Positions 23,695-33,547 are shown, counted from the first letter of the stretch. The stretch: 64,000 nucleotides of DNA from Acidobacteriaceae bacterium (GCA_025462885.1 JAOAPN010000004.1:496001-560000), one strand, 5' to 3'. Notes: generated by a model not told the origin, from the sequence alone. Program-made: numbers and translations.

Positions 23695-26415
23695 ATGCAG
23701 GGAAACGATTTGGGCGGATCGAACGGAGTCGTAGCCGAACCAGTGGGCAACCGGGTTCGTGAGGACTATCAGCGAAGAATGCTGGAGATTCGCGGAGCGT
23801 TCGATGCCGGGGCCACGGGGATTGCAACCATCGCCGCGCGCGCGGATTTGCTGGACGGAATTGTCGCCGGATTATGGGCGGTCGAGGTAGAGAAGGATCC
23901 TCGCCTGGGCAGCGGGATCGCCCTGTTGGCAGTGGGTGGATATGGGCGACGGGAGCTGTTTCCTTATTCGGACGTGGACCTGCTTTTTCTGCTGGACGGC
24001 AAGGTCGTTGAAAAAGATCTGAAGGATGCAATCCGACGGGTGGGGCAGGAGCTCTGGGACTGCGGGATTCGAGTGTCGCCGGGGACGCGGCGACTGGCGG
24101 AGTGCGAAAAGTTCGACGAAGACAATACCGAGTTCACCGTTTCGCTATTGGATCATCGGTTGGTGTCGGGCGATGCTGCGCTCTACGCAAAGTTGTCGGA
24201 ACAAATCCTGCCGAAGCTATTGCAGAAGGGGCACAAGCCCCTCGCGGCCCGGCTGGTGCAACTGACGCGGGACCGTCATGGGAAGTACGGTGGGACACTG
24301 TTTCATTTGGAACCGAACATCAAGGATTGTCCGGGTGGCCTGCGGGACGTGCATGTGTGTGGGTGGATCACGACGATCTGCGCGGCCGCGGCAAAGGGAA
24401 GTGTGAAGGAAGCGCCGCCTTTCAAGAATGGCAGCGATGCGGGGCTGGAAGCGATTCGAGGTATGGATCGCGAGGAGTTTCAGCAGGCGGTTGAGTTTCT
24501 GTACCGCGTTCGATGCTTCCTGCACTACCGGCACGAGCGGGACGATAACACGCTGGACTGGCAGGCGCAGGATGCCGCCGCGGCTGCAGCCGTCGGTCTG
24601 CCCGCGAACCAAGGGAGCGCCGACGCCGCGTATTGGATGCGACTGTATTTCCGTCATGCGCGGAGCATCGAGCGGCAGGTGAAGCAGAAGCTGGAAGAGG
24701 CGTCGGACAGCAAAGATCGCGCTGGTCGGGCTGCCCGGCTGTTCGGTCTCAAATTGGGGAAGAAAACCGACCTGGCGGAAGAAGGGTTTCGCGTTGAACG
24801 CGGACGGGTCGTTCTGGATGCCGCGACCGGGATGAATGGCGATCGGGCCTATGATCCGGCTCTGGATCCCGACGTAGTGCTGAAGGTCTTTGCCGTGATG
24901 GCGCGGACTGGATGCACCCTGGGACGCGAGGCGGAGGAGCGGCTTTCGCAGGCGCTGCCGCTGATGTCGGCGCACATCGAAGAAGGCCCGGCGTTATGGC
25001 GGCAGTTGCAGGCCGTGCTGACGGAGCAGTATGCCGGGGATGCGCTGCGGGCCATGCATGCCCTGGGGATTCTGGAGCTGCTGATCCCGGAGTTCCATGG
25101 CATCGATGCGCTGGTGATTCGCGACGCATATCACCGCTACACGGTGGATGAGCACACCTTCGTGCTGATCGACACGCTGCATGGCCTGGAGCGTCCGCAG
25201 GAAGGCGGGCTGGCGGAGTGGGCTGGTCGATTCAGGTTATTGCTGCGAGAGCTGCCGCATCCGGGACTACTGTATCTGGCGGCGTTGATGCATGACACAG
25301 GCAAGGGGCGGAACACCGGTGACCACTCGGTGGAGAGCGCTCGGATGGCGCGAAGTGTCCTGGGGCGTCTGGAACTTGACGGCTACGAGAGCGGGTTAGT
25401 GCTGGGGTTGATCGAGAACCATCTGGATATGTCTGCGGCGTTGCGCCGCGATGTAGCCGATGGAGAGACGGTGGAAGCTTTCGCCCTGAAGGTACCTACT
25501 CCCGAGGCTCTGCGGATGTTGACGCTGTTTACCTATGCGGATATTCATGCGGTGCATCCGGATGCGTTGACGCCGTGGAAGGCAGAGAATCTGTGGCGGC
25601 TGTACGTGGCGACCTCCAACTACCTGGACCGCAATGTAGATGATGAACGACTGGGCGCGCGAGAGGATAGCGAGCTCGTGTACCGGGTGACGGCCCTGCT
25701 TCCAGGACGTGCGGCTGAGGTTCGGGCCTACCTTGAGGGCTTTCCAGAGCGGTATGTCCGGACTAGGACACCGGAGCAGGTGCGGGCAAACTTTCTAAGC
25801 TCGGAGCGATTTGCGGAGGATGCCGTTCAACTGGACTTTCGCTATTCGCCGGTGATGAGCGAGATCACGCTGGTGACACGGGACCGGGCGCTGCTGTTCG
25901 CGAATATGGCGGGAGCGCTTGCTGCGTGGGGCATGAACATCGTCACGGCGGACGCGTTCTCGAACCGGCAAGGCGTGGTCGTGGACAGCTTCCGGTTTAC
26001 GGATGGATTTCAGACATTGGAGTTGAATGAGTCGGAGCATGCCCGGTTTGTGAAGAGTGTGCATGATGTAGTCGCCGGAGATATGCCGGTTGAAAAACTG
26101 CTGAGCGGTCGCAGGCGTGGGAAGAAGAAGGCTCCGAAGGTGGTGACGGAGTCGCGGGTGGACTTCGACGACCTGGCTTCGTCGCACAGCACCCTGCTGG
26201 AAGTCGTGGCGCAGGACACTCCCGGTCTGTTGCGGGCGCTCAGTCTGACGCTTGCGGGAGGCGGCTTCAACGTGGAGGTGGCGCTGGTCGATACGGAGGG
26301 GGAGACCGCGATCGACGTGTTCTATCTGACACGCAATGGCGCGAAGTTGACGGTGGAGGAGCAGGACGGTTTGAGGACGGAGCTGATGAAGGCGATGGAG
26401 GAGAATGCGCGGTAA
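23695..26415 (+). CDS. glnD: Protein-PII uridylyltransferase / uridylyl-removing enzyme
   Basis: 906 residues from the ATG at 23695, which has AGAGG eight bases upstream. The frame stays open back to 23602, but those 31 codons lie mainly in a repeat element. Domain order: nucleotidyltransferase (GGYGRRELFPYSDVDLLFL, about 79-97), helical domain with the GlnD-typical GTLFHLEPNIKDCPGGLRD, HD hydrolase (ALMHDTGKGR near 530) and two C-terminal ACT domains (about 720-795 and 835-906). It uridylylates P-II when glutamine is low and removes UMP when glutamine is high. It overlaps the next gene by 11 bases. Confidence 0.95.
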   Translation: MQGNDLGGSNGVVAEPVGNRVREDYQRRMLEIRGAFDAGATGIATIAARADLLDGIVAGLWAVEVEKDPRLGSGIALLAVGGYGRRELFPYSDVDLLFLLDGKVVEKDLKDAIRRVGQELWDCGIRVSPGTRRLAECEKFDEDNTEFTVSLLDHRLVSGDAALYAKLSEQILPKLLQKGHKPLAARLVQLTRDRHGKYGGTLFHLEPNIKDCPGGLRDVHVCGWITTICAAAAKGSVKEAPPFKNGSDAGLEAIRGMDREEFQQAVEFLYRVRCFLHYRHERDDNTLDWQAQDAAAAAAVGLPANQGSADAAYWMRLYFRHARSIERQVKQKLEEASDSKDRAGRAARLFGLKLGKKTDLAEEGFRVERGRVVLDAATGMNGDRAYDPALDPDVVLKVFAVMARTGCTLGREAEERLSQALPLMSAHIEEGPALWRQLQAVLTEQYAGDALRAMHALGILELLIPEFHGIDALVIRDAYHRYTVDEHTFVLIDTLHGLERPQEGGLAEWAGRFRLLLRELPHPGLLYLAALMHDTGKGRNTGDHSVESARMARSVLGRLELDGYESGLVLGLIENHLDMSAALRRDVADGETVEAFALKVPTPEALRMLTLFTYADIHAVHPDALTPWKAENLWRLYVATSNYLDRNVDDERLGAREDSELVYRVTALLPGRAAEVRAYLEGFPERYVRTRTPEQVRANFLSSERFAEDAVQLDFRYSPVMSEITLVTRDRALLFANMAGALAAWGMNIVTADAFSNRQGVVVDSFRFTDGFQTLELNESEHARFVKSVHDVVAGDMPVEKLLSGRRRGKKKAPKVVTESRVDFDDLASSHSTLLEVVAQDTPGLLRALSLTLAGGGFNVEVALVDTEGETAIDVFYLTRNGAKLTVEEQDGLRTELMKAMEENAR

Positions 26416-27142
26416 TGGGTTGGCAGCGACGATGGTGCTGGTCGGGTTGGGATGGCTGGTTTTGGTTAGCGACGCGAGTGGGCTGCCTGCCACACCATCG
26501 ACAGGGGCTGGAGCGTGCCGCTTTGAGTTGATTGAGGGTGAGGTACGGGCTGGGGAGAGCTTTGCGCAACCGATCGGTGGAGGTCTGGAGGTTCGGCTGG
26601 AGGCACTCTCTTGGGGATCGGGATGGATACTGCGGGTATTGCCAGTGCATGAGCCGAGGCTGGCGCATGACTATGTTGAACTGGCGACTCCCCCGTATAC
26701 CTCGGTGAGTCCGCTGCTGCTCAGTACGGACTACAGCTTTCGCGCGCAGGATGCGGTGGCCTGGAATCCACGCCGGTTCCGGTTTATCGCTAGCGCCAGT
26801 GAGTTTGCTGGCATAGCCGCCGTGTATGAGCGGTATAGCAAAACGACTCCACCAGCAGCGGATGCAGAGAACGAATTGGCGACGCTGGTGAGCAAGGCCC
26901 CGGAAGGGACACTCCAGATCCTCGATGCCCGGCTGATTCCGGGAACTGCAAACCAGGCGCAGACGGCGATAGGGGTAGCCTCTCACTTCAACACCACGGC
27001 GCATACGGTGGAGGAGGCGGCGGGTGGAAAAGGGACTTCGCTGGGCAAACTGATGTGGATCCGTTTCCGCATCCGGCTGGAATTGCCCACCGGCTTTCAT
27101 GCGGATTCCACCGCGACGGTGAACAAGGGTAAGTGTGGTTAA
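26405..27142 (+). CDS. Secreted protein of unknown function
   Basis: 245 residues overlapping the glnD 3' end by 11 bases. An N-terminal signal or membrane segment (LAATMVLVGLGWLVLVSDAS) is followed by a beta-rich region with no motif I recognise: GEVRAGESFAQPIGGGLEVR, WGSGWILRVLPV and ATPPYTSVSPLLLSTDYSFR. Two Cys residues (GACRFE, KGKCG) sit near the ends and may pair. Translational coupling to glnD is suggested, but no functional link is visible. Confidence 0.75.
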   Translation: MRGNGLAATMVLVGLGWLVLVSDASGLPATPSTGAGACRFELIEGEVRAGESFAQPIGGGLEVRLEALSWGSGWILRVLPVHEPRLAHDYVELATPPYTSVSPLLLSTDYSFRAQDAVAWNPRRFRFIASASEFAGIAAVYERYSKTTPPAADAENELATLVSKAPEGTLQILDARLIPGTANQAQTAIGVASHFNTTAHTVEEAAGGKGTSLGKLMWIRFRIRLELPTGFHADSTATVNKGKCG

Positions 27143-27266
27143 TTGTTATGGTTTCGTGCAACCTGTTGTCCTCAGGATGGCATCGCAGCATTTAGTTCGC
27201 TAAATTTTTCCAGTCGAACGCAGAATCATGCCGTAAGCCGTGGAACGGATTTATACTTAGGGCTAT

Positions 27267-27884
27267 ATGAGTACACCCGCAAACGAGACTTCGAGCAATG
27301 GCCGGCCGACGGCGGTTCCCCAGCAAAATGACCGCTACCTCTTCGGCTCCCTGGATAGCTTCGGTAAAAATCGCGACAAACTGAACGAAGTAAGCTGGGG
27401 CTACGATCAGCCCGAGGGTATCGTTCTGGCCTCGATGGACGCTGCGATCAACTGGGTGCGAAAGAATTCAGTGTGGCCGATGACGTTCGGGCTGGCGTGC
27501 TGCGCGATCGAGATGATGTCGATGGGCGGTTCGCGGTATGACATCGCCCGCTTTGGGGCAGAAGTATTCCGGCCCTCTCCGCGGCAGAGTGATTTGATGA
27601 TCATTGCGGGACGGGTTTCGCAGAAGATGGCACCCGTCATTCGCAGACTCTACGAGCAGATGCCGGAGCCGAAGTGGGTTATTTCCATGGGCGCTTGCGC
27701 GACCTCTGGCGGTGTGTTCAATAACTATGCGCTGCTGCAGGGGGTCAATCAGATTATTCCGGTGGACATTTACGTTCCGGGATGCCCGCCGCGGCCAGAG
27801 CAGTTGCTATATGCAATCACGCTTTTACAGGAAAAAATTCAAAAAGAGCGCGGAACGCTGCGAAAAACCCTCAATCTGGATTAG
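27267..27884 (+). CDS. nuoB: NADH-quinone oxidoreductase subunit B
   Basis: 205 residues. It carries the cluster N2 ligands: the tandem Cys pair in [13 protein letters not shown] (near 78-79), one Cys in [11 protein letters not shown] (near 143) and one in [12 protein letters not shown] (near 173). NuoB hands electrons to quinone at the end of the complex I arm. No other nuo gene is beside it: the next genes are an OmpA-type barrel and a BNR-repeat protein. It may be an extra copy or a displaced member of a split nuo set. Confidence 0.94.
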   Translation: MSTPANETSSNGRPTAVPQQNDRYLFGSLDSFGKNRDKLNEVSWGYDQPEGIVLASMDAAINWVRKNSVWPMTFGLACCAIEMMSMGGSRYDIARFGAEVFRPSPRQSDLMIIAGRVSQKMAPVIRRLYEQMPEPKWVISMGACATSGGVFNNYALLQGVNQIIPVDIYVPGCPPRPEQLLYAITLLQEKIQKERGTLRKTLNLD

Positions 27885-28118
27885 GATGGCAGCGCGAGAG
27901 AAAGAAGAGAATGGTTACTTTTAAGGTTCTCTTTCATATGAGCAATGGCGTCAAATGTGATTGTTAGCTGGTAAAGTCTTGAAACATTAATTACATACCG
28001 CACATTAATCGAGATTGTCTCTACAACTGCGGTAAGATTTATAGAATCAAACAGAAATAAAGCCAAGTTTCGAAATTGTGCTTGAACACTAATTGTAGGA
28101 TTACGCGGAGGAAGTCGA

Positions 28119-29756
28119 ATGGTTTATCGCCCGTTACGTACTATTGGCCGGTTTGTACTGGCTGCATGTGCAGTCAGCCTTGGCTCAGCAAGCCTGAACG
28201 CACAGACCGCGCCCAGCGCAGCCCCATTGGGGCCGAACCCATCCCGCGTGGACATCTTCACGGGTTACTCGTACTACGGTGCGCATGGCCAGTTGAAGCC
28301 CGCCGGCATCGCGTACTCGTCGATTGACCTCGGCGCGATCGGTAGTGGCGCGTACTACTTCAGCAAGTACGTCGGTCTCGAAGGCGTATTTACGGTCCAT
28401 CCTGATGGTAAGAACGACGGAATGTCGTCGATCTCGGGCGGCCCGATCTTCCGCGCTCCGATGCAGAACTTCACCGTCTTCGCACATGGCCTGGTCGGTG
28501 GCGCGCGTCTCGGCGGCCCGAACAATTCCGTTGGTCCGAATACCTACCACGAGCCCTATCGCTGGGGCGCGTCGATTGCTGCCGGCGGCGGTATGGACTA
28601 CGATCTGCCGTTCTTCAGCAACCGCTTCTCGCTTCGTTTGTTTGAAGCTGACTACCGCTACATTCATGCGAACTACGGTCCCTACACCCCGCCCCCAGTC
28701 GGTGGTGTGATGGGCGGTCGCGCGAACCTGAGCGGCGTTGAACTCAGCACCGGTATCGTGACGCACTTCGGCCACGTAATTCCTCCTCCTCCTGTTACCT
28801 ACTCCTGCGCAGTTTCGCCTGCGACGGCTTTCCCTGGCGATCCCATCACGGTGACCGGTACGGCGTTGAACCTCAACCCGAAGAAGACCGCAACCTACAC
28901 CTGGACTGCTGATGGCGGCACGGTCGCCGGCACGTCGAGCACCGCAAACATCGACACCAAGAGCGCCGCTCCTGGCAGCTACACCGCCAAGGGTCACGTA
29001 TCCGAGGGAACGAAGCCTGGCCAGATGGCAGACTGCTCGGCTCCCTACACGGTCAAGGCCTTCGAGCCACCGACCATCTCCTGCTCTGCTAACCCGTCCT
29101 CTGTGAACCCCGGCGACTCTGCCACGATCACCGCGAATGGTGTCAGCCCGCAGAACCGTCCTCTGACCTACAGCTACAGCGCTTCTTCTGGTTCGGTCTC
29201 CGGTAATGCCGCGACCGCGACTCTGTCGACCGCTGGTGCTGCTCCTGGCTCGATCACTGTCACCTGCAACGTTGTAGATGACAAGGGTCAGTCTGCTTCC
29301 TCCACGACGACGGTTACGGTCATTGCTCCTCCCCCGCCGCCAGCTCCCAAGACGTCTAACCTCTGCTCGCTGAACTTCGAGCGCGATGCACGCCGCCCGG
29401 TTCGTGTTGATAACGAAGCGAAGGCCTGCCTCGACGATGTTGCTCTGAACCTTCAGCGCAGCTCCGATGCGAAGCTCGCCCTGGTTGGCAGCTCCGATGC
29501 GAAGGAAAAGACACCGAAGAGCAAGCGTGCCAAGGTTGCCGATATCGCCGGTGAGCGTGCAGTCAACGCCAAGGCCTATCTCGTAACCGACAAGGGCATC
29601 GATGCATCGCGTGTCTCGGTGTACAGCGGTTCGACGGACGGCAAGACGGTCACCACGACGTTGATCCCGGCTGGCGCAACGCTGGATTCGACCGGCCTCA
29701 CGCCAGTCGATGAGACCGCTGTAAAGGCACCTGTCGTCAAGAAGCACAAGAAGTAA
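28119..29756 (+). CDS. Outer-membrane beta-barrel protein with Ig-like repeats and OmpA-like C-terminal domain
   Basis: 545 residues; ribosome site GGAGGAA seven bases before the ATG. Signal peptide (ending SLNAQ-T), then an eight-stranded-type barrel (about 40-225, with IFTGYSYYGAHGQLKPAG and GGGMDYDLPFF). Two Ig/PKD-like repeats follow (CAVSPATAFPGDPITVTGTA and CSANPSSVNPGDSATITANG), then a Pro-rich hinge (VIAPPPPPAPKTS). The last 130 or so residues resemble an OmpA peptidoglycan-binding domain (SLNFERDARRPVRVDNEAKA) with a Lys-rich end. Likely a structural outer-membrane anchor. Confidence 0.85.
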   Translation: MVYRPLRTIGRFVLAACAVSLGSASLNAQTAPSAAPLGPNPSRVDIFTGYSYYGAHGQLKPAGIAYSSIDLGAIGSGAYYFSKYVGLEGVFTVHPDGKNDGMSSISGGPIFRAPMQNFTVFAHGLVGGARLGGPNNSVGPNTYHEPYRWGASIAAGGGMDYDLPFFSNRFSLRLFEADYRYIHANYGPYTPPPVGGVMGGRANLSGVELSTGIVTHFGHVIPPPPVTYSCAVSPATAFPGDPITVTGTALNLNPKKTATYTWTADGGTVAGTSSTANIDTKSAAPGSYTAKGHVSEGTKPGQMADCSAPYTVKAFEPPTISCSANPSSVNPGDSATITANGVSPQNRPLTYSYSASSGSVSGNAATATLSTAGAAPGSITVTCNVVDDKGQSASSTTTVTVIAPPPPPAPKTSNLCSLNFERDARRPVRVDNEAKACLDDVALNLQRSSDAKLALVGSSDAKEKTPKSKRAKVADIAGERAVNAKAYLVTDKGIDASRVSVYSGSTDGKTVTTTLIPAGATLDSTGLTPVDETAVKAPVVKKHKK

Positions 29757-29777
29757 TCCGCACTGCAGTAAAGCTAC

Positions 29778-29809
29778 AAAGGCTGACTGGGAACTCCCAG
29801 TCAGCCTTT
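29778..29809 (+). terminator. Strong hairpin terminator after the OmpA-type gene
   Basis: Perfect 15-base stem AAAGGCTGACTGGGA / TCCCAGTCAGCCTTT around a 2-base centre, 22 bases after the stop codon. The run of T after it is short (TTTGTGTTG), and the stem could work in both directions. Confidence 0.8.
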
Positions 29810-29876
29810 GTGTTGATTAGCTACGGATTTATCAGTACATGGGTTAGACCTCTTTTGTAGAACGGGACGGATTACG

Positions 29877-31904
29877 TTGACGCGACGGTTTGGACATTCG
29901 ATTGAGAAGTTGATTTTCATCTTCTCGCTATATTGCGGGCTGGGTCATGCAGTGACGTGGATGCCTTTTGGTCCTGACGGCGGGGACGCCCGGAGTATCG
30001 CAGCCGATCCGAGTAACTCGAAGCATCTCTATCTTGGCGCGGCCAATGGCTGGATCTTTGAGTCGCTCGACGGAGGCAGCATCTGGAAACGTCTCGCACG
30101 GGTTGGAAAGCGGGACGATCTGGTGCTGGACAATATTCTCGTCGATGCCTCGAACCCGAAGCACCTTATTGTTGGGGCGTGGGTTCTGGGTAGCGTCGAT
30201 GGAGGGCTGTTTGCAAGCAATGACGCCGGGCTGACATGGGCCGGTATTTCGGGAATGGCTGGACAGTCGGTTCGCTCCCTGGCAGCTTCGGTGACGGATC
30301 CCAAAACCCTCATTGTAGGAACGCTGAATGGGGTGTACCGCTCCACGGATGCTGGACTGGGCTGGAAATTGATCAGTCCGGAGGGGAGCCGGGAGATTCA
30401 CGAGGTAGAGTCGATCGCGATCGATCCAAGCGACCCACGCATTATCTACGCCGGAACCTGGCATCTTCCGTGGAAGACGGTAGATGGCGGCGAGCACTGG
30501 AGCAGCATCAAGGAAGGGATCATCGAAGACTCCGATGTGTTTTCGATCATCGTCGACCCCAAGCAGCCTTCCGTTGTCTACGCCAGTGCGTGCTCGGGAA
30601 TCTATCGCAGTGAGAATGCGGGAAGCCGCTTCAAGAAGATTCAGGGCATTCCTTCCACGGCCCGCAGGACGCGAGTCCTGATGCAGGATCCGAACCACTT
30701 GAATACGGTCTACGCGGGAACCACAGAAGGATTGTTTCGGACGGATGACTCCGGCACAACCTGGGTAAGAACGACCGGGTCGGAATTGATTGTGAACGAT
30801 GTGTATGTCGACCCTTCCGATTCGACGCATGTGTTGTTGGCGACGGACCGAGGAGGAGTGCTCTCAAGCCATGATCGAGGCAATTCGTTCGATGCGACGA
30901 ACGCAGGGTTTTCGGCTCGACAGGTCACATCGTATGTCGCGGATGTGCAGCGGCCCTCGAATGTCTTTGTTGGCATAGTGAACGATAAGGAGTGGGGCGG
31001 TGTCTTCGCCAGCGAGAACGGCGGCTTGAGCTGGATTCAGGAGAGCTCCGGGCTTGGGGGCCGCGATGTATTCAGCCTCGGGCAGGCATCGGACGGGACC
31101 ATCATTGCGGGTACCGGCCATGGGATCTACCGGTTGAACGGTGCGATGTGGAGCCGCGCCGGCAGTGCGGCTCCCTCTTCTGCGGCAAAGGCGGCAGGGA
31201 AGCGGATGCCCATCGCAAGGCCCGGAAAGTCCGGCAAGCCAGCCTCATCCCGTCCTTCTGCGAGCAGAGCAGAGCCTGCGCTGGCTGGAACGGTAGGAGA
31301 TTTCGATGGCAGTGTCTACGCGATCGCGCAGGCGGGAGACACGCTGTACGCAGCGACCTCGGACGGTCTGCTCGCCAGCGCTACGGCAGGACAGAGCTGG
31401 GGCCGGGTCCTGGGAGCAGAGCGGCAGGAGCTGTTGTTTGTCTCCGTAGCCAAGCGTGTCATCGTGACCGCTGGCCTTAGATCCGCGATGTTCTCGGTCG
31501 ATGGCGGCAAAGACTGGAAGAGCCTGAAGCTTCCGGAGATGCTGACCCAGATTTCGGCGGTAGCGGCAGATGGCACCGGGGCGGTCTGGGTGGGAGGACG
31601 AGAGGGTCTCTTTGCCACCAACGATGGAGGCGCAAGTTGGGAGACCTTGAAGAACATGTACATCCGGGATGTGAACAGCATGTACTACGACGGAGCCTCA
31701 GAGCGGATCACGGTCACTGCGGGTGGCGTGAGCACGATGGCCTTTGCGGTTCATCTGCCGGAGCGGTCGGTCCGGTTCTGGGATACGGGTTGGAACCTGC
31801 GGTTTGCGCGGCCGGTCGGCGATCACCTTATCGCAGCGACGTTGTTCGATGGCATGGTGGTTCAGCCTCAGATGGTGGATTCGGCTGAGGTGGGAAAGCG
31901 CTGA
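29877..31904 (+). CDS. Secreted BNR/Asp-box repeat beta-propeller protein
   Basis: 675 residues with a TTG start preceded by acgggacgg, and an N-terminal signal segment (KLIFIFSLYCGLGHAV). At least eight repeats carry Asp-box patterns such as SLDGGSIWKRL, SNDAGLTWAG, STDAGLGWKL, TVDGGEHWSS, TDDSGTTWVR, SENGGLSWIQ, SVDGGKDWKS and TNDGGASWET, each blade with an I..DP.....Y.G strand. This is the sortilin/photosystem-II-stability-factor-like propeller fold seen in extracellular binding or glycan-active proteins. A low-complexity Ala/Ser/Lys insert lies near 430-465. No catalytic motif identified. Confidence 0.85.
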   Translation: MTRRFGHSIEKLIFIFSLYCGLGHAVTWMPFGPDGGDARSIAADPSNSKHLYLGAANGWIFESLDGGSIWKRLARVGKRDDLVLDNILVDASNPKHLIVGAWVLGSVDGGLFASNDAGLTWAGISGMAGQSVRSLAASVTDPKTLIVGTLNGVYRSTDAGLGWKLISPEGSREIHEVESIAIDPSDPRIIYAGTWHLPWKTVDGGEHWSSIKEGIIEDSDVFSIIVDPKQPSVVYASACSGIYRSENAGSRFKKIQGIPSTARRTRVLMQDPNHLNTVYAGTTEGLFRTDDSGTTWVRTTGSELIVNDVYVDPSDSTHVLLATDRGGVLSSHDRGNSFDATNAGFSARQVTSYVADVQRPSNVFVGIVNDKEWGGVFASENGGLSWIQESSGLGGRDVFSLGQASDGTIIAGTGHGIYRLNGAMWSRAGSAAPSSAAKAAGKRMPIARPGKSGKPASSRPSASRAEPALAGTVGDFDGSVYAIAQAGDTLYAATSDGLLASATAGQSWGRVLGAERQELLFVSVAKRVIVTAGLRSAMFSVDGGKDWKSLKLPEMLTQISAVAADGTGAVWVGGREGLFATNDGGASWETLKNMYIRDVNSMYYDGASERITVTAGGVSTMAFAVHLPERSVRFWDTGWNLRFARPVGDHLIAATLFDGMVVQPQMVDSAEVGKR

Positions 31905-31943
31905 AGTATGTTGAGAAGTTACGAGTGGGAATAGAATTAGAGC

Positions 31944-33095
31944 ATGAGTTCTCTCTCCTTTGCCCAACGTCCTCGCCACTCCTTCCAGACCGATGATGCT
32001 GCTCTGCTGCCGATTGCGGCCAAGGTGGAACAGGGTGAGCGGCTGACCTTCGAGGATGGTGTAACGCTCTATCGGAGCGGCGATATCCTGGCGGTGGGCT
32101 GGCTGGCGAACCTGGTGCGGGAGCGTCTGCACGGCAACATTGCCTACTTCAACGTGAACCGGCACATCAACCCCACGAATGTATGCGTGGCGTCCTGCCG
32201 CTTGTGCGCTTTCGGGCGGAAGAAGGGCGATGCCGGAACATACACCATGGCTCTGGAGGAGGCATGGGAGACGGCGGCTACCGGTCTGACCGAGGCGGTG
32301 ACAGAGTTCCACATCGTGGGCGGGCTGCATCCCGATCTTCCGTTCGAGTACTTCATGGACCTGGTGAAAGGCCTCAAAGTGCGGTTCCCGAAGGTGCATA
32401 TCAAGGCGTTCACCATGGTCGAGGTGGCGTTTCTGGCGAAGCGCGGGAAGATGACGATCGCGGAGACCTTGCAGCACATGAAAGATGCGGGTGTCGATTC
32501 TCTGCCGGGTGGTGGAGCTGAGATTTTTGCAGACCGCGTGCGGCACATCATCTGCGACCACAAGATTGATGGTAGCGAATGGCTGGATACGGCTCGCACC
32601 GCGCACCAGATGGGACTGCGTTCGAACGCCACGATGTTGTACGGGCATGTGGAGAACGAAGAAGATCGGGTCGACCACATGATGAAGCTGCGTGCGGTGC
32701 AGGATGAGACGGGTGGCTTCCAGACGTTCATTCCGCTCTCGTTTCACCCGGATAATACCGCGCTCGCGCACATTCCCAAGACGACCGGAATGCTGGATAT
32801 GCGGCAGATTGCGGTAGGCCGGCTGATGCTCGATAATTTTCCGCACATCAAAAGCTACTGGCAGATGGTGTCGCCGAAGATGGCGCAGATTTCGCTGCGA
32901 TTCGGAGCGGACGATATCGACGGCACGGTGATCGAAGAGAAGATCTATCACGACGCCGGAGCGACGACTCCGCAGGGGATGCGCCGTGCCGACCTGATCC
33001 GGCTGATCACCGAGGCTGGACGCGAGCCGTTTGAGCGGGATACCCTCTACCGGGCAGTGACCCGGAGCGAGGATAGCTTTACGGTGGCTGTTTGA
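31944..33095 (+). CDS. mqnE: Aminofutalosine synthase (radical SAM, menaquinone pathway)
   Basis: 383 residues. The radical-SAM cluster is CVASCRLC near residue 80 (Cx3Cx2C), after FNVNRHINPTNV, and is followed by FHIVGGLHPDLPFEYFMDLV. MqnE-type features include DSLPGGGAEIFADRVRHIIC. The enzyme joins the 3-enolpyruvyl-benzoate precursor to a SAM-derived adenosyl group in the futalosine route to menaquinone. The related paralogues MqnC and CofH have different contexts. No other mqn gene is in the window. Confidence 0.9.
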   Translation: MSSLSFAQRPRHSFQTDDAALLPIAAKVEQGERLTFEDGVTLYRSGDILAVGWLANLVRERLHGNIAYFNVNRHINPTNVCVASCRLCAFGRKKGDAGTYTMALEEAWETAATGLTEAVTEFHIVGGLHPDLPFEYFMDLVKGLKVRFPKVHIKAFTMVEVAFLAKRGKMTIAETLQHMKDAGVDSLPGGGAEIFADRVRHIICDHKIDGSEWLDTARTAHQMGLRSNATMLYGHVENEEDRVDHMMKLRAVQDETGGFQTFIPLSFHPDNTALAHIPKTTGMLDMRQIAVGRLMLDNFPHIKSYWQMVSPKMAQISLRFGADDIDGTVIEEKIYHDAGATTPQGMRRADLIRLITEAGREPFERDTLYRAVTRSEDSFTVAV

Positions 33096-33547
33096 CCCCC
33101 TCCCCGCCCCACTGATTACAACTTATTGATTCTGTTTGGTTTAGCGTGGGGTTAAACGATAAAATATTCATTCCAAAGGGGTTACAGCTAAAATTGTCAG
33201 CCAACTTGAGTTACGGGCTGCTTTGGCTTACGAACCCCACCCATCGCATAAGACAAAGGCGCGATGAATGGGGCACCCAAGCATCGCGGCAGGGTAAGTC
33301 TGGGTTGCTAACGTCGCTCTGCAGCGAGGGGGCGCAGTGAGATTAAAAAGATGAGCCCCTTGCCGATGGCTTGGGGCTTTTCTTTCTCTTGTTCTATTTT
33401 ATCGAACCGGACATAACTGGAATGCCACTTTTCTGGATTTTTTATTCGTTGGTGGGCTGCGGGTTACGGTGATTTGACCGGTTTTGGGGGCTTGACAGGA
33501 TTTTGGGTTTGGCTGGATTGGTAGCTGGGTTGGTGGCTGGGGGCGCG
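33096..33547. other. Intergenic region between mqnE and the GNAT gene
   Basis: 452 bases without a convincing protein gene. A 64-codon open frame at 33146-33340 starts at a GTG without a ribosome site and was not accepted. The region holds a promoter-like TTGGTT-N18-TAAAAT (33137-33166), inverted repeats and a rho-independent terminator at 33355-33385, described separately as a candidate RNA. Confidence 0.6.
33173..33385 (+). ncRNA. Candidate structured small RNA with its own terminator
   Basis: A promoter-like pair TTGGTT (33137) and TAAAAT (33161) with an 18-base spacer is followed by about 210 bases rich in inverted repeats. One strong stem pairs CCCCA-CC-CATCGC (from 33236) with GCGATG-AA-TGGGG (to 33274). 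The 5' AAGGGGTT can also pair with AGCCCCTT near the 3' end. The block ends in AGCCCC-TT-GCC-GAT-GGC-TT-GGGGCT followed by TTTCTTTC, a good terminator. I cannot match it to a named RNA family. The inner stem could instead be a REP-type repeat. Confidence 0.35.

Noticed and set aside
33146..33340. 64-codon open frame after mqnE
   Set aside because: GTG start without ribosome site, no protein-like pattern, and it overlaps a promoter-like and paired region better explained as RNA or repeat.
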